From Rhizobacter sp. SG703 (lineage in GTDB: Bacteria; Pseudomonadota; Gammaproteobacteria; Burkholderiales; Burkholderiaceae_C), in assembly GCF_012275445.1 (NCBI RefSeq), contig NZ_JAAZQK010000003.1:434001-498000 (forward strand): a stretch of 64,000 nucleotides of DNA, given 5' to 3'. The notes beneath the pieces were generated by a model. That model was not told the origin of the DNA. It was given only the letters and a program-made list of their open reading frames with translations, and made no database searches. Position numbers and translations under genes: made by a program. This document shows, piece by piece, positions 36,840-46,028 of this stretch. The stretch's first letter is position 1; each line of letters opens with the position of its first letter.

Positions 36840-36856
36840 TTGGCAGTTGTTGACAA
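36840..36856 (-). promoter_or_regulatory. 17-bp regulon motif, copy 5
   Basis: Minus strand TTGTCAACAACTGCCAA. It lies 86 bases upstream of the peroxidase ATG, in the same divergent control region as copies 3 and 4. Confidence 0.65.
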
Positions 36857-36941
36857 AGCAGGGGTCCGTTTGGCGCGCACGGCGACGAAAACCGGTTCAC
36901 ATTTCCGTCGCACGTTGTTCCCCCAAAGAAAGGAATTCATC

Positions 36942-37982
36942 ATGAGCTGGATGCGTCCGTGGGCCCTGGCCCTGTGTCTGTCGACCCTGGGATGGGGCGC
37001 TGCCGAGGCGGTCGACGACCCGCAGATGGCGACGCCGCAAGACCGGCAGTGGCTGCTGCCCGACCTGCCGCCGCACCCCGACGACAACGTGCCGAGTGCC
37101 GCCCGCGTCGAACTCGGCAAGATGCTGTTCTTCGACGCCCGCCTGTCGTCGGAGCGCAACCTGTCGTGCGCCGGTTGCCACAGCCCGCTGTATGGCTGGT
37201 CCGACGGCCTGGGCACGGCGAAGGGCTTCCGCAGCAAGGTGCTTGGCCGGGCGTCGCCGACCATCGTCAACGCTGGCTACAACACCATCCAGATGTGGGA
37301 CGGCCGCCGCGCGACGCTGGAGCACCAGGCGATGGGACCGATGGAATCGATGGACGAGATGGCGATGAACCTCGACGCGCTGTTCGCGTGGCTGGCCGTC
37401 AACCCGGCCTACCGGGCCGCATTCGCCGCGGCCTACCCGGGCGAGCCGATCGACAAGACGACGACCTCGAAGGCGATCGCGGCGTTCGAGCGCACGGTGG
37501 TCAGCAACGATTCGCCGTTCGACCGCTGGCTGCGCGGCGATCGCCTTGCAATGACGGCCTCGCAGGTGAAAGGCTTCCGGCTGTTCACCGACCCGAACAA
37601 GGGCAATTGCGCCGGCTGCCACCAGGCGCCCAACTTCACCGACAACGGCTTCCACAACATCGGCCTGGCCTCGTACGGCCAGGAGAACCCCGACGTCGGC
37701 CGCTTCGCGATCAAGCCGGTGCCGTCGCTGAAGGGAGCGTTCAAGACGCCGACGCTGCGCGACGTGGCGCTGACCGCGCCGTACTTCCACGACGGGTCCG
37801 CGACGACGCTGCTGGAGGTCGTTGCGCACTACAACCGCGGCGGTGCGGTCCGCACCAACGTGTCGGCGAGCGTGAAGCCGCTGTCGCTGTCGAACGACGA
37901 GATGCGCGACATCGTCTCCTTCATGGAGGCGCTGACCACGCCGGCCAGGCCGTTCACGCTGCCCCGGTTGCCTGCCAACTGA
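36942..37982 (+). CDS. Dihaem cytochrome c peroxidase / MauG-family protein
   Basis: 346 residues from ATG 36942 (AAAGGA upstream) with a signal peptide (cleavage near GAAEA). Two CAGCH haem-attachment motifs at 76-80 and 223-227, with the domain order of bacterial dihaem peroxidases (LGKMLFFDARLSSERNLSCAGCH; GFRLFTDPNKGNCAGCH; FKTPTLRDVALTAPYFHDG). It probably reduces H2O2 in the periplasm or oxidises a partner, with electrons from the cupredoxin or cytochrome encoded next. First gene of a three-gene operon. Confidence 0.88.
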   Translation: MSWMRPWALALCLSTLGWGAAEAVDDPQMATPQDRQWLLPDLPPHPDDNVPSAARVELGKMLFFDARLSSERNLSCAGCHSPLYGWSDGLGTAKGFRSKVLGRASPTIVNAGYNTIQMWDGRRATLEHQAMGPMESMDEMAMNLDALFAWLAVNPAYRAAFAAAYPGEPIDKTTTSKAIAAFERTVVSNDSPFDRWLRGDRLAMTASQVKGFRLFTDPNKGNCAGCHQAPNFTDNGFHNIGLASYGQENPDVGRFAIKPVPSLKGAFKTPTLRDVALTAPYFHDGSATTLLEVVAHYNRGGAVRTNVSASVKPLSLSNDEMRDIVSFMEALTTPARPFTLPRLPAN

Positions 37983-37999
37983 ACGCCGAGGAGTCTTCC

Positions 38000-38350
38000 A
38001 TGCAGTTCCCGCAGTTCCATTCCAGGAGGGCAGCCGCCGGCGCCGTCGTCGCGACGGCCGCCTGCCTGTTCGCCGCCCTGCCGGCGCAGGCGGCCGAGCA
38101 TGTGCTGGTGCAGAAGGGCAAGGCGTTCTCCGTCAAGAAGCTCCAGGTGAAGGTGGGCGACACCGTCAAGTTCGTCAACGAGGATCCGTTCGCGCACAAC
38201 GTGTTCTCGCTGTCCGATGCGAAGAGCTTCGACCTCGGCTCGTTCGGGCAGGGCGGCTCGAAGACGATCACGTTCGACAAGCCCGGCACGATCGAGGTCG
38301 AGTGCGCGGTCCACCCGGACATGCGCATGGTGATCGAGGTCGGCAAGTGA
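38000..38350 (+). CDS. Type I copper protein (cupredoxin, plastocyanin/amicyanin-like)
   Basis: 116 residues. The leader HSRRAAAGAVVATA contains paired Arg and may be a Tat signal. His66 (DPFAHNVF) and the Cys102-His105-Met108 set (CAVHPDM) are the expected blue-copper ligands. A small periplasmic electron carrier, placed between the dihaem peroxidase and the c-type cytochrome, and so a good candidate electron donor. Its stop overlaps the next start (GTGA). Confidence 0.88.
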   Translation: MQFPQFHSRRAAAGAVVATAACLFAALPAQAAEHVLVQKGKAFSVKKLQVKVGDTVKFVNEDPFAHNVFSLSDAKSFDLGSFGQGGSKTITFDKPGTIEVECAVHPDMRMVIEVGK

Positions 38351-38820
38351 GGCCCCACGACAGCCGGGCGCTGTGGATCGGGGTGCTGGTCCTGGCGTGC
38401 CTGCTGAGCTGGGTCGGTGGCGTGCATGCGCAGGACGCCGCCCACCCGAAGCGGAACGCGCCGATCCCGTTGAGCCGCGCGGCGTCGGTGCCGGCCGACG
38501 GCCCCACGCTGCCGCGCGACAGCCGCGAGGCGGCGGTGTTTCGCGGCGGGCTGGTGTTCGCGAACTACTGCGTCACCTGCCACGGCATCAACGCCGACGG
38601 CAATGGCCGGGCGGCCCGCCTCTACGACCCGCGACCGGCCAACCTGCGGGTCACGGACAAGAACGACGCCTACCTCGGCCTGATCGTCAAGCTGGGCGGG
38701 CAGGCGATGGGTCGCTCGCCGTTCATGCCGCCGTGGGGCGCCGAGCTGACCGAAGAGCAGATGCGCGACATCGTCGCCTACGTGCGCTCGCTGAACCTGC
38801 GGGCCGACGCGACGCCGTAG
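38347..38820 (+). CDS. Class I c-type cytochrome
   Basis: 157 residues from GTG 38347. A hydrophobic N-terminal segment (LWIGVLVLACLLSWVGGVHAQ) is a signal or anchor. One CVTCH haem motif at 75-79 and a downstream Met ligand candidate in GQAMGRSPFMPPWG; the last helix EEQMRDIVAYVRSL is typical. It probably exchanges electrons with the cupredoxin and the dihaem peroxidase encoded upstream; the three genes are closely packed or overlapping. Confidence 0.88.
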   Translation: MRPHDSRALWIGVLVLACLLSWVGGVHAQDAAHPKRNAPIPLSRAASVPADGPTLPRDSREAAVFRGGLVFANYCVTCHGINADGNGRAARLYDPRPANLRVTDKNDAYLGLIVKLGGQAMGRSPFMPPWGAELTEEQMRDIVAYVRSLNLRADATP

Positions 38821-38859
38821 CGTTGACATGCGTTTGCGGCCTGGGCGCCGGGCCGCCAC

Positions 38860-38886
38860 GGGCCACGAAGGGCCCCTTCGTGGCCC
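38860..38886. repeat. Long perfect hairpin between convergent genes
   Basis: GGGCCACGAAGG and CCTTCGTGGCCC are perfect 12-base arms around three bases. No T-run follows on either strand. It lies between the 3' ends of the cytochrome and egtD genes and could act as a bidirectional 3'-end or mRNA-stabilising hairpin. Confidence 0.6.
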
Positions 38887-38949
38887 AAGCCGGCACGCAT
38901 CACCCTCGGGGATCGGTCGACGTACCCGTCGAACGACGGGTCGTCCTCC

Positions 38950-39999
38950 TCAGCCCTGCGCCCAGAACACTGCGAACCAGCCCTGCGGGTCGGTCCAGTG
39001 CTGCATCTGGCGGAAGCCCGATTCGCGCAGCAGCGCCTCGAAATCCGGCACCGTGTACTTGTACGAGCTTTCGGTGTGGATGCGCTCGCCGGCCCCGAAG
39101 TGCCGCGTGTGCCCGGCCCAGCGCACATCGAGCTCGCGCACGGCCTGCAGGTGCATCTCGACGCGCGACAGCTCGGTGTCGAAACGGGCCACGTGCTGCC
39201 AGTCGGGCAGTTGGAAGTCGGTGCCGATGCGCCGGTTCAGGTGCGGCAGCAGGTTGCGGTTGAACGCCGCGGTGACGCCGAGCGCATCGTCGTAGGCAGC
39301 TTCCAGCAGGTGTGCCGGCTTCACCAGGTCGATGCCGATCAGCATGCCGCCGCCGCGCGCCTGTTCGCGAGCGCCGGCCAGCAGCCGCGACGCCTGCTCC
39401 GGCGTGAAGTTGCCGATGCTCGAGCCGGGGTAGAAGAACACCGGCCGGTCGCGCAGCAGCTCGGTCGGCAGCACCAGCGCATTCGCGAAGTCCATGCCGA
39501 GGCCGGTGACGTTCAGCGCCGGGTGGGCACGCTGCACGCCGGCCAGTGCTTCGCGCAGGAAGTCGACCGAGATGTCGATCGCGACATAGCGCGACGGCTT
39601 GAACTCGGGGAACAGCCGCACCGCCTTCGCGCAGTTGCCGGCGCCCAGGTCGATCAGCGTCATGCCGCGGCCGATCGCGTCGGCCATCTCGCCGGCGTGC
39701 CGCTCGAAGATGGCGGCCTCGGTGCGCGTCGGGTAGTACTCCGGCAACTCGGTGATCGCCTCGAACAGGTGCGAGCCCAGGCTGTCGTAAAAATACTTGG
39801 GTGCCACTTCGGCCCGTGCCTTCAGCAACCCGGCCGTCACCTCGGCCAGCGTCGCCGTCTCGGGCGGCAGCTTGTTCTGCATGAACTGCGGCTGCAACGG
39901 TGCACCGCGGCTCGGCAGGCCGACCAGTGCGGGGCGGCGGCCAGCGCCGCCGGGGGGCGTATCACGGCGGGAATCTCTCAATGCCAACAACGGGTCCAT
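38950..39999 (-). CDS. egtD: L-histidine N-alpha-methyltransferase EgtD (ergothioneine)
   Basis: 349 residues from ATG 39999 with GAGGAG upstream. KYFYDSLGSHLFEAITELPEYYPTRTEA, LIDLGAGNCAKA (SAM loop), FFYPGSSIGNF, and IHTESSYKY are EgtD signatures. The enzyme trimethylates histidine to hercynine, the first step of ergothioneine synthesis. EgtB, usually adjacent, is not seen here; upstream is the divergent signal peptidase gene. Confidence 0.92.
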   Translation of the reverse strand: MDPLLALRDSRRDTPPGGAGRRPALVGLPSRGAPLQPQFMQNKLPPETATLAEVTAGLLKARAEVAPKYFYDSLGSHLFEAITELPEYYPTRTEAAIFERHAGEMADAIGRGMTLIDLGAGNCAKAVRLFPEFKPSRYVAIDISVDFLREALAGVQRAHPALNVTGLGMDFANALVLPTELLRDRPVFFYPGSSIGNFTPEQASRLLAGAREQARGGGMLIGIDLVKPAHLLEAAYDDALGVTAAFNRNLLPHLNRRIGTDFQLPDWQHVARFDTELSRVEMHLQAVRELDVRWAGHTRHFGAGERIHTESSYKYTVPDFEALLRESGFRQMQHWTDPQGWFAVFWAQG

Positions 40000-40175
40000 G
40001 CAGGTCTCCTCGGGGGTGGGGGGCATCTTGCCGGATGCCCCCGAAGTTTGTCGACCGAAGGCCGTAGGACTTACAGCCGTCGAGGTGTAGGAATGCGACG
40101 CCTGGACCCACTCCGCGGCGCAGCCATAATCCGGGCCGGGCCGTTGCTCGTGAACCTCACCTGGAAGCGCATTCG

Positions 40176-40985
40176 ATGCAGATCGGTTTTTCCATCAACG
40201 AAGTGCTTTGCCTGCTGAGCCTCGCCACCGGCGCCTGCTGGTTCGCGTGGCGCCGCCGCCTCGCGCGCTTGCCCGCGCCGACGCGCAAGCCGCTGTGGGT
40301 CAGCTTCGGCGCTGAGCTGTTCTTCGTGGTGGCGCTGATGTTCACCTGCCGCGTCGCGGTGGCCGACTGGCCGAAGGTGCCGTCCGGCTCGATGGAGCCG
40401 ACGCTGCGGGTCGGCGACTACCTGCTCGTCAACCACCTGGCCTATGGCCCGCGCCTGCCGTTCACCAACACCGCGATCGAGTTCGGCAAGCCGCAGCGCG
40501 GCGACGTCGTCGTGTTCCGCTTCCCGCGCAACGTCTCCGAGTTCTACGTGAAGCGGCTGATCGGCATGCCCGGCGACGTGGTGCGCTTCCAGGACGGCGC
40601 GGTCAGCATCAACGGCGCGCCGTTCCAGGTCGAGCCGGTCAGCGATGGCAGCGAGACCGGCGTGCGCGAGGAAGACCGCGGCCAGTGGCTGCAGAACGAA
40701 TCGCTGCCCGGGCGCGACCACCTCATCAAGATCAACCCGTTCGTGATGGGCAGCATGCAGGTCGACCTGCAACAGCCCGAGCTCGGCCGGCACTGCGTGA
40801 ACGAACGGCGCGGCGCCTGGCACTGCACGGTGCCGCCGGGCCAGTACATGATGCTGGGCGACAACCGCGACAACTCCGAAGACTCCCGCCGCTGGGGCTT
40901 CCTGCCGCATTCCGAGGTGTATGGCAAGGCGGTGCGCGTGCTGTTCAACCTGTCCGACATGTCCCGCTTCTGGACTCCGCTGTGA
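40176..40985 (+). CDS. lepB: Signal peptidase I
   Basis: 269 residues. Two N-terminal hydrophobic segments precede the catalytic domain. Ser72 (PSGSMEPT) and Lys126 (YVKRLIGMPGD) are the catalytic dyad, and LGDNRDNSEDSRRWGF is box E. It removes signal peptides of exported pre-proteins at the outer face of the inner membrane. Second copies of signal peptidase exist in some Burkholderiales, and no rnc or lepA neighbour is present here, so this may not be the only copy. The stop overlaps the coaBC start (GTGA). Confidence 0.88.
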   Translation: MQIGFSINEVLCLLSLATGACWFAWRRRLARLPAPTRKPLWVSFGAELFFVVALMFTCRVAVADWPKVPSGSMEPTLRVGDYLLVNHLAYGPRLPFTNTAIEFGKPQRGDVVVFRFPRNVSEFYVKRLIGMPGDVVRFQDGAVSINGAPFQVEPVSDGSETGVREEDRGQWLQNESLPGRDHLIKINPFVMGSMQVDLQQPELGRHCVNERRGAWHCTVPPGQYMMLGDNRDNSEDSRRWGFLPHSEVYGKAVRVLFNLSDMSRFWTPL

Positions 40986-42241
40986 GCGCGCCTGTGCAGA
41001 CTGCTTCATCGACCGATCTGCAAGGCAAGCGCATCGTGCTCGGCCTGACCGGCGGCATCGCCTGCTACAAGGCCGCGGAGCTGACGCGCGCGCTGGTGAA
41101 GGCCGGCGCATCGGTGCAGGTGGTGATGACCGAGGCGGCCGAACAGTTCATCACGCCGGTCACGATGCAGGCGCTGTCGACGCGGCCGGTGTTCACCAGC
41201 CAGTGGGATGCGCGCGAGGCCAACAACATGGCCCACATCAACCTGACGCGCGAGGCCGATGCGGTGCTGATCGCGCCAGCCAGCGCCGATTTCATCGCGC
41301 GGCTGGTGCAGGGTCGCGCCGACGACCTGCTGAGCCTGCTGTGCCTCGCGCGGCCGATCGAGCGCTGCCCGCTGCTGGTGGCGCCGGCGATGAACCGCGA
41401 GATGTGGGCGCACCCGGCGACGCAGCGCAACCTGGCGCAGCTGCGCGCCGACGGCGCCACCGTGCTCGGCCCCGGCAACGGTGACCAGGCCTGCGGCGAG
41501 ATCGGCGACGGCCGCATGCTCGAACCGCTGGAGCTGCTGGAGGACGTGGTGTCGTTCTTCGCGCCGAAGCACCTGCGCGGGCAGCGCCTGCTGATCACCG
41601 CCGGGCCGACCTTCGAGCCGATCGATCCGGTGCGCGGCATCACCAACCGTTCCAGCGGCAAGATGGGTTTCGCGATCGCCCGCGCTGCGCACGAGGCCGG
41701 GGCCGAGGTCACGCTGGTGGCGGGCCCGGTGCACCTGCCGACGCCGCGCGGCGTGCGACGCATCGACGTGCAGACCGCGCAGCAGATGTTCGACACGGTG
41801 CTGCCGCTCGCGGCGCAGCACGGCGTGTTCGTCGCGACCGCGGCGGTGGCCGACTGGCGCCCGGCCTCGCTGTCGGACCACAAGATCAAGAAGAACGGCA
41901 GCAAGGTCGCGCCGACCTTCGAGTTGACCGAGAACGCCGACATCCTGGCCGCCGTCGCGAAGCTGCCGGACCGGCCGTTCTGCGTCGGCTTCGCGGCCGA
42001 GAGCCACGACCTGGCGAAGCACGCCCGCGAGAAGCTCGAGCGCAAGAACGTGCCGCTGGTCGTCGGCAACCTCGGGCCGGCCACCTTCGGGCGCGACGAC
42101 AACGCGCTGCTGCTGGTCGACGCCCGGGGTGAACGCCAGTTGCCGCATGCCGACAAGCTGACGCTCGCGCGCACGCTGGTGCAGGAGATCGCGGTGCGGC
42201 TGGCTTCCTCCTCTTCCGTTTCCAACCCCCGACCCGCATGA
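40982..42241 (+). CDS. coaBC: Bifunctional phosphopantothenoylcysteine decarboxylase/synthetase CoaBC
   Basis: 419 residues from GTG 40982. CoaC half: [15 protein letters not shown], a flavin-binding [18 protein letters not shown] and the Cys of [13 protein letters not shown]. CoaB half from about 190: [30 protein letters not shown] and KIKK. It carries out two consecutive steps of coenzyme A synthesis. Overlaps lepB upstream and dut downstream by four bases each. Confidence 0.95.
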   Translation: MSAPVQTASSTDLQGKRIVLGLTGGIACYKAAELTRALVKAGASVQVVMTEAAEQFITPVTMQALSTRPVFTSQWDAREANNMAHINLTREADAVLIAPASADFIARLVQGRADDLLSLLCLARPIERCPLLVAPAMNREMWAHPATQRNLAQLRADGATVLGPGNGDQACGEIGDGRMLEPLELLEDVVSFFAPKHLRGQRLLITAGPTFEPIDPVRGITNRSSGKMGFAIARAAHEAGAEVTLVAGPVHLPTPRGVRRIDVQTAQQMFDTVLPLAAQHGVFVATAAVADWRPASLSDHKIKKNGSKVAPTFELTENADILAAVAKLPDRPFCVGFAAESHDLAKHAREKLERKNVPLVVGNLGPATFGRDDNALLLVDARGERQLPHADKLTLARTLVQEIAVRLASSSSVSNPRPA

Positions 42242-42687
42242 CCCCGATCGATCTGAAGGTGCTCGACCCGCGCATGGCCGAGCAGCTGCCCACGTACGCG
42301 ACCCCCGGCAGCGCCGGCCTCGACCTGCGCGCCTGCCTCGACGCGCCGCTGGTGCTCGAGCCCGGCCAGACGCAGCTGATTCCCACCGGCCTGGCGATCC
42401 ACGTTGCCGACCCCGGGCTGGCGGCGATCATCCTGCCGCGCTCCGGGCTGGGCCACAAGCACGGCATCGTGCTCGGCAACCTGGTCGGGCTGATCGATTC
42501 CGACTACCAGGGCCCGCTGATGGTGAGCTGCTGGAACCGCGGCCAGGCGGCCTTCACGATCGCGCCGATGGAGCGCATCGCGCAGCTGGTGATCGTGCCG
42601 GTGGTGCAGGCGAGCTTCCGGGTGGTGGACGAATTCGGCGCGTCGGATCGCGGGGCAGGCGGCTTCGGCTCGACCGGCAAGCACTGA
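42238..42687 (+). CDS. dut: dUTP diphosphatase
   Basis: 149 residues with all five trimeric dUTPase motifs: [46 protein letters not shown] and the C-terminal GAGGFGSTG. Hydrolyses dUTP to dUMP, keeping uracil out of DNA and feeding dTMP synthesis. The coaBC-dut adjacency is widely conserved. ATG overlaps the coaBC stop. Confidence 0.95.
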   Translation: MTPIDLKVLDPRMAEQLPTYATPGSAGLDLRACLDAPLVLEPGQTQLIPTGLAIHVADPGLAAIILPRSGLGHKHGIVLGNLVGLIDSDYQGPLMVSCWNRGQAAFTIAPMERIAQLVIVPVVQASFRVVDEFGASDRGAGGFGSTGKH

Positions 42688-42758
42688 TTCTCCACGGCGC
42701 CGCGAAATCTTCGCGGCGGCCGGCGGCGCGTTTACCGACCCGCAATAAACTCGTCGAA

Positions 42759-42779
42759 ATGCTTTGATAGGCTAAGCAT
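42759..42779. promoter_or_regulatory. Inverted repeat, candidate MarR operator
   Basis: ATGCTT and AAGCAT arms are separated by nine bases, 33 bases upstream of the marR-type gene. The size fits a MarR dimer site, and autoregulation of such efflux operons is usual. Inference from position and symmetry. Confidence 0.45.
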
Positions 42780-42811
42780 CTCGACCCGTCCTGCGAAGGC
42801 ATCGCCCCGCC

Positions 42812-43291
42812 GTGGCCTCTCCTGCCAAGCCCGCCAAGCCAGAACCGACCGCTCCGCTGCCCGACGCCAGCCGCGTCGCCGCCGAGGTATTGAGCGTCGT
42901 CCCCGACGTGATGAACGCGATCCGCATGGGCATGCGCGGCAACCTGGATGCCGGGCTGTCGGTGCCGCAGTTCCGCTGCCTGGGCTTCATCGGCCGGCAT
43001 GCCGCCTGCTCGATCAGCGACGTGGCCGGCTTCCTCGGCGTCACGCTGGCCACCGCGTCGTCGATGGTCGACCGGCTGGTCCGTGCCGACTACGTGTCGC
43101 CCACCACCGCGCAGGCCGACCGCCGCCGCACCGAGCTGCGGCTCAGCGCCGAAGGCAAGTCGCTGCTCGACGGCATCCGCCGCGGCGCCCGCGCCGACCT
43201 CGCGAAGACGCTGTCCGACGCCAGCCCGGCGGACCTGGCGGTCGTGATGCAGGGGCTGGCCATCCTGAAGGCCAGGTTCGTCCATGACTGA
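42812..43291 (+). CDS. MarR-family transcription regulator
   Basis: 159 residues from GTG 42812. The winged helix reads LSVPQFRCLGFIGRHAACSISDVAGFLGVTLATASSMVDRLVRADYV with the wing QADRRRTELRLSAEGK, the MarR hallmark. Probably represses the downstream efflux genes and is relieved by a small lipophilic compound. It overlaps the MFS gene by eight bases. Confidence 0.9.
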   Translation: MASPAKPAKPEPTAPLPDASRVAAEVLSVVPDVMNAIRMGMRGNLDAGLSVPQFRCLGFIGRHAACSISDVAGFLGVTLATASSMVDRLVRADYVSPTTAQADRRRTELRLSAEGKSLLDGIRRGARADLAKTLSDASPADLAVVMQGLAILKARFVHD

Positions 43292-44771
43292 GACCGCACC
43301 CACCGCGCCCCCGTCCGCCGCGCGCATCGAGGCCGTGGCCGCGGCGCGCCGGCGCTTCCGCCGCCTGTTCGGCGCGGTGATGCTGCCGATGTTCCTGGCC
43401 GCCGTCGACCAGACCCTGCTCGCCACCGCGACGCCGGTGATCAGCCGCGAATTCGGCGGGCTGCGCGACACCTCGTGGCTGGCCGTCTCGTACCTGCTGG
43501 CGTCGGTGATCGTCGTGCCGCTGTACGGCCAGCTCGGCGACCAGTTCGGCCGCCGCAAGCTGCTGTCGCTGGCCACCGCCGTGTTCGCGCTCGGCTCGCT
43601 CGGCTGCGGCCTGGCGACCGGCCTGTGGTGGCTGGTCGCCGCACGCACGCTGCAGGGGCTGGGCGGCGGCGGGCTGATGACGCTGTCGCAGGCGCTGATC
43701 GGCGAGGTCGTCTCGCCGCAGCGGCGCGCGCGCAGCCAGGGCTGGTTCGCGATCGTCTTCACGCTGGCCAGCGTCGGCGGACCGGTGATCGGCGGGCTGG
43801 TGGTGCACCACGCCAGCTGGCGCTGGCTGTTCCTGGTCAACCTGCCGCTGTGCGCGCTGGCGCTGTGGCGGCTGCATGCGCTGCGCGCCGACGACGTGCT
43901 GCACGAGCGCAAGGGCCCGCCCGACCTGCAGGGCATGCTGCTGTTCGCGCTGGCGATGGGGCTGAGCCTGTTCTGGCTGTCGTCGGCCGGGCACCGCTTC
44001 GACTGGCTCTCGGCCACCAGCGCCACCCTGCTGGCGGCCACCGCGGGCCTGTGGGCGCTGCTGCTGCGTGTCGAGCGCCTGTCCGCGCGACCCTTCCTGC
44101 CGATCGAGCTGGTGCGGCTGCCGCCGGTGCGCTACGCGGTGCTCACCGTTGTCGGCTTCGCGTCGGCGATGTTCGCGATGGTGTTCTACCTGCCGATCTA
44201 CCTGCAGCTGTCGCTGCATGCCGACGCCGCCGAGGCCGGCCTGCTGCTGCTGCCGCTGACGGCCGGCATCGTCGGCGGCGCGACGCTGACGTCGCGGCTG
44301 ATCGTCTGGACCGGCCGCCCGACGGCGATCCCGGTCGGCGGCCTGCTGCTGGCCGCCGCCGGCCTGCTCGGCATGGCGCTGCTGCCGCCCGACAAGCGCA
44401 TGCTGATCGCGCTCGGCTTCGCCACCGGGCTCGGCCTGGGCAGCGTGATGTCGGTGATGCAGATCGTGACGCAGACGGCTTCCGGCCCGGCGCGGCTGGG
44501 GGCCGCGGCGGCCACGATGTCGCTGGCGCGCACGCTCGGGTCCTCGATCGGCGCGAGCGCATTCGGCGCGCTGATCTTCGGGTTGATGGGGAGCAGCGAC
44601 GCGCTGCATGCGGCGCAGGATCCGCATGCGCAGCAGGACCTGCGCATCGCGTTCGAGATCGGCTTCGCCTGCGCCGGCGCCGTCTGCGTGCTGGCCGCGT
44701 GGGCCGCCAGCCGGGTGCCGCCGCTTCGTTTCGATGCCTCGGCCCCGGGCCGCGCCGACCTGGCCGACTGA
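43284..44771 (+). CDS. MFS multidrug exporter, DHA2 (EmrB/QacA) family
   Basis: 495 residues, the length of the 14-span DHA2 group. Motif A GQLGDQFGRRK, motif C-like GGPVIGGLVVHHASWRWLF, and an N-terminal LAAVDQTLLATATPVI with the family's membrane acidic residue. Expected to expel drugs or fatty-acid-like toxins by proton antiport. It sits inside the MarR operon just ahead of RND pump genes, an uncommon pairing. Confidence 0.88.
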   Translation: MTETAPTAPPSAARIEAVAAARRRFRRLFGAVMLPMFLAAVDQTLLATATPVISREFGGLRDTSWLAVSYLLASVIVVPLYGQLGDQFGRRKLLSLATAVFALGSLGCGLATGLWWLVAARTLQGLGGGGLMTLSQALIGEVVSPQRRARSQGWFAIVFTLASVGGPVIGGLVVHHASWRWLFLVNLPLCALALWRLHALRADDVLHERKGPPDLQGMLLFALAMGLSLFWLSSAGHRFDWLSATSATLLAATAGLWALLLRVERLSARPFLPIELVRLPPVRYAVLTVVGFASAMFAMVFYLPIYLQLSLHADAAEAGLLLLPLTAGIVGGATLTSRLIVWTGRPTAIPVGGLLLAAAGLLGMALLPPDKRMLIALGFATGLGLGSVMSVMQIVTQTASGPARLGAAAATMSLARTLGSSIGASAFGALIFGLMGSSDALHAAQDPHAQQDLRIAFEIGFACAGAVCVLAAWAASRVPPLRFDASAPGRADLAD

Positions 44772-44819
44772 TTCGACGATGACGCTGACGACTTTGACGA
44801 CTTTGACGATGGGCTGTTC

Positions 44820-46028
44820 ATGAACAAGAGCTTGGTGGGATGGGTGGTGGCCGCGGTGGTCGTGGTGGCGGGCGTCGGCTACGGCCTGGCCTCGCGCGGC
44901 AAGGGTGAAGGCCCGGGCGGTGCGGCCGCGCCGTCGGCCGCCGCGTCGGGCGCGCCGGTCAGCGTCAGCACCGTGCGGGCGCAGCGGCGCGACTACGAGG
45001 TCACGCTCGAAGCCACCGGCAGCGTCACCGCGCTGAACAGCGTCGACATCCGCCCGCAGGTCGCCAGCACCATCACGCAGGTGCACATCAAGGAAGGCCA
45101 GTTCGTGAAGGCCGGCGAGCTGCTGTTCACGCTGGATGCGCGCACCGACGAGGTCAACGTCGCGAAGGCGCAGGCCCAGCTCGAGAAGGACCTGGCGTCG
45201 CTGGCCGACGCGCAGCGCCAGCTGACGCGCAGCAAGGACCTGCTGGCGCAGAACTTCGTCTCGCAGAGCGCGGTCGACAGCAGCCAGACGCTGGTCGAGG
45301 GCCAGCAGGCGGTGGTGTCGTCCGACCGCGCGGCGCTGGCCGCCGCGAAGGTGGCGCTCGGCTACAACCGCATCGTCGCCCCCGGGGCCGGCCGCGCCGG
45401 CGCGATCAACGTGTTCCCCGGCAGCTCGGTGCAGCCGGCCACCAGCACGCTGGTCACGCTGACGCAGATCGACCCGATCGCGGTCGGCTTCAACCTGCCG
45501 CAGCGCAACCTCGGCGAGGCGCTGCGCAACCTGCAGTCGGGGCGCGGCGTCGTCACCGCCGTGCTGCCCGAGGGACGCGGCACGCTGACCGGCAAGCTGC
45601 AGTTCGTCGACAACAACATCGACGCATCGTCCGGCACCGTCAAGGTGAAGGCGGTGTTCGACAACAAGCAGCAGACGCTGTGGCCCGGCGCCTTCGTCAG
45701 CGTGCGGCTGGTGGTCGAGACGCTGAAGGACGCGACCGTGGTGCCGCAGGCCTCGCTGATCCAGGGCCCGCGCGGCAACATCGTCTACGTGGTCGACGAC
45801 GGCAACAAGGCCGTCGCGCGCCCGATCGTCGTCGTGCAGGCGGCCGGCACCGAGGCGGTCGTCACCGGCGTGAAACCCGGCGAGCGTGTCGTGGTCGACG
45901 GCCGCCAGAACCTGCGCCCGGGCGCACCGGTGGCCGAACGGGCCGCCAGCGGCGCCGCGGGGAAGGGGGCCGCGGCCGGCGCTTCCGCCACGTCAGCCAC
46001 CTCGCCGACATCGGGGGTGACACCATGA
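44820..46028 (+). CDS. RND efflux periplasmic adaptor (MdtA-like)
   Basis: 402 residues with an N-terminal membrane anchor (LVGWVVAAVVVVAGVGYGL). A lipoyl/hairpin region (VDIRPQVASTITQVHIKEGQFVKAGELLF, then a coiled-coil hairpin 105-165), barrel and membrane-proximal domains follow. The Ala/Gly/Thr-rich tail (about 375-402) is low-complexity. It links the inner-membrane pump to an outer-membrane channel. ATGA overlap with the pump gene downstream. Confidence 0.9.
   Translation: MNKSLVGWVVAAVVVVAGVGYGLASRGKGEGPGGAAAPSAAASGAPVSVSTVRAQRRDYEVTLEATGSVTALNSVDIRPQVASTITQVHIKEGQFVKAGELLFTLDARTDEVNVAKAQAQLEKDLASLADAQRQLTRSKDLLAQNFVSQSAVDSSQTLVEGQQAVVSSDRAALAAAKVALGYNRIVAPGAGRAGAINVFPGSSVQPATSTLVTLTQIDPIAVGFNLPQRNLGEALRNLQSGRGVVTAVLPEGRGTLTGKLQFVDNNIDASSGTVKVKAVFDNKQQTLWPGAFVSVRLVVETLKDATVVPQASLIQGPRGNIVYVVDDGNKAVARPIVVVQAAGTEAVVTGVKPGERVVVDGRQNLRPGAPVAERAASGAAGKGAAAGASATSATSPTSGVTP

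Noticed and set aside
44778..44815. Short tandem GACGACTTT repeats before the RND adaptor gene
   Set aside because: Only about two units; too short to support a functional repeat.
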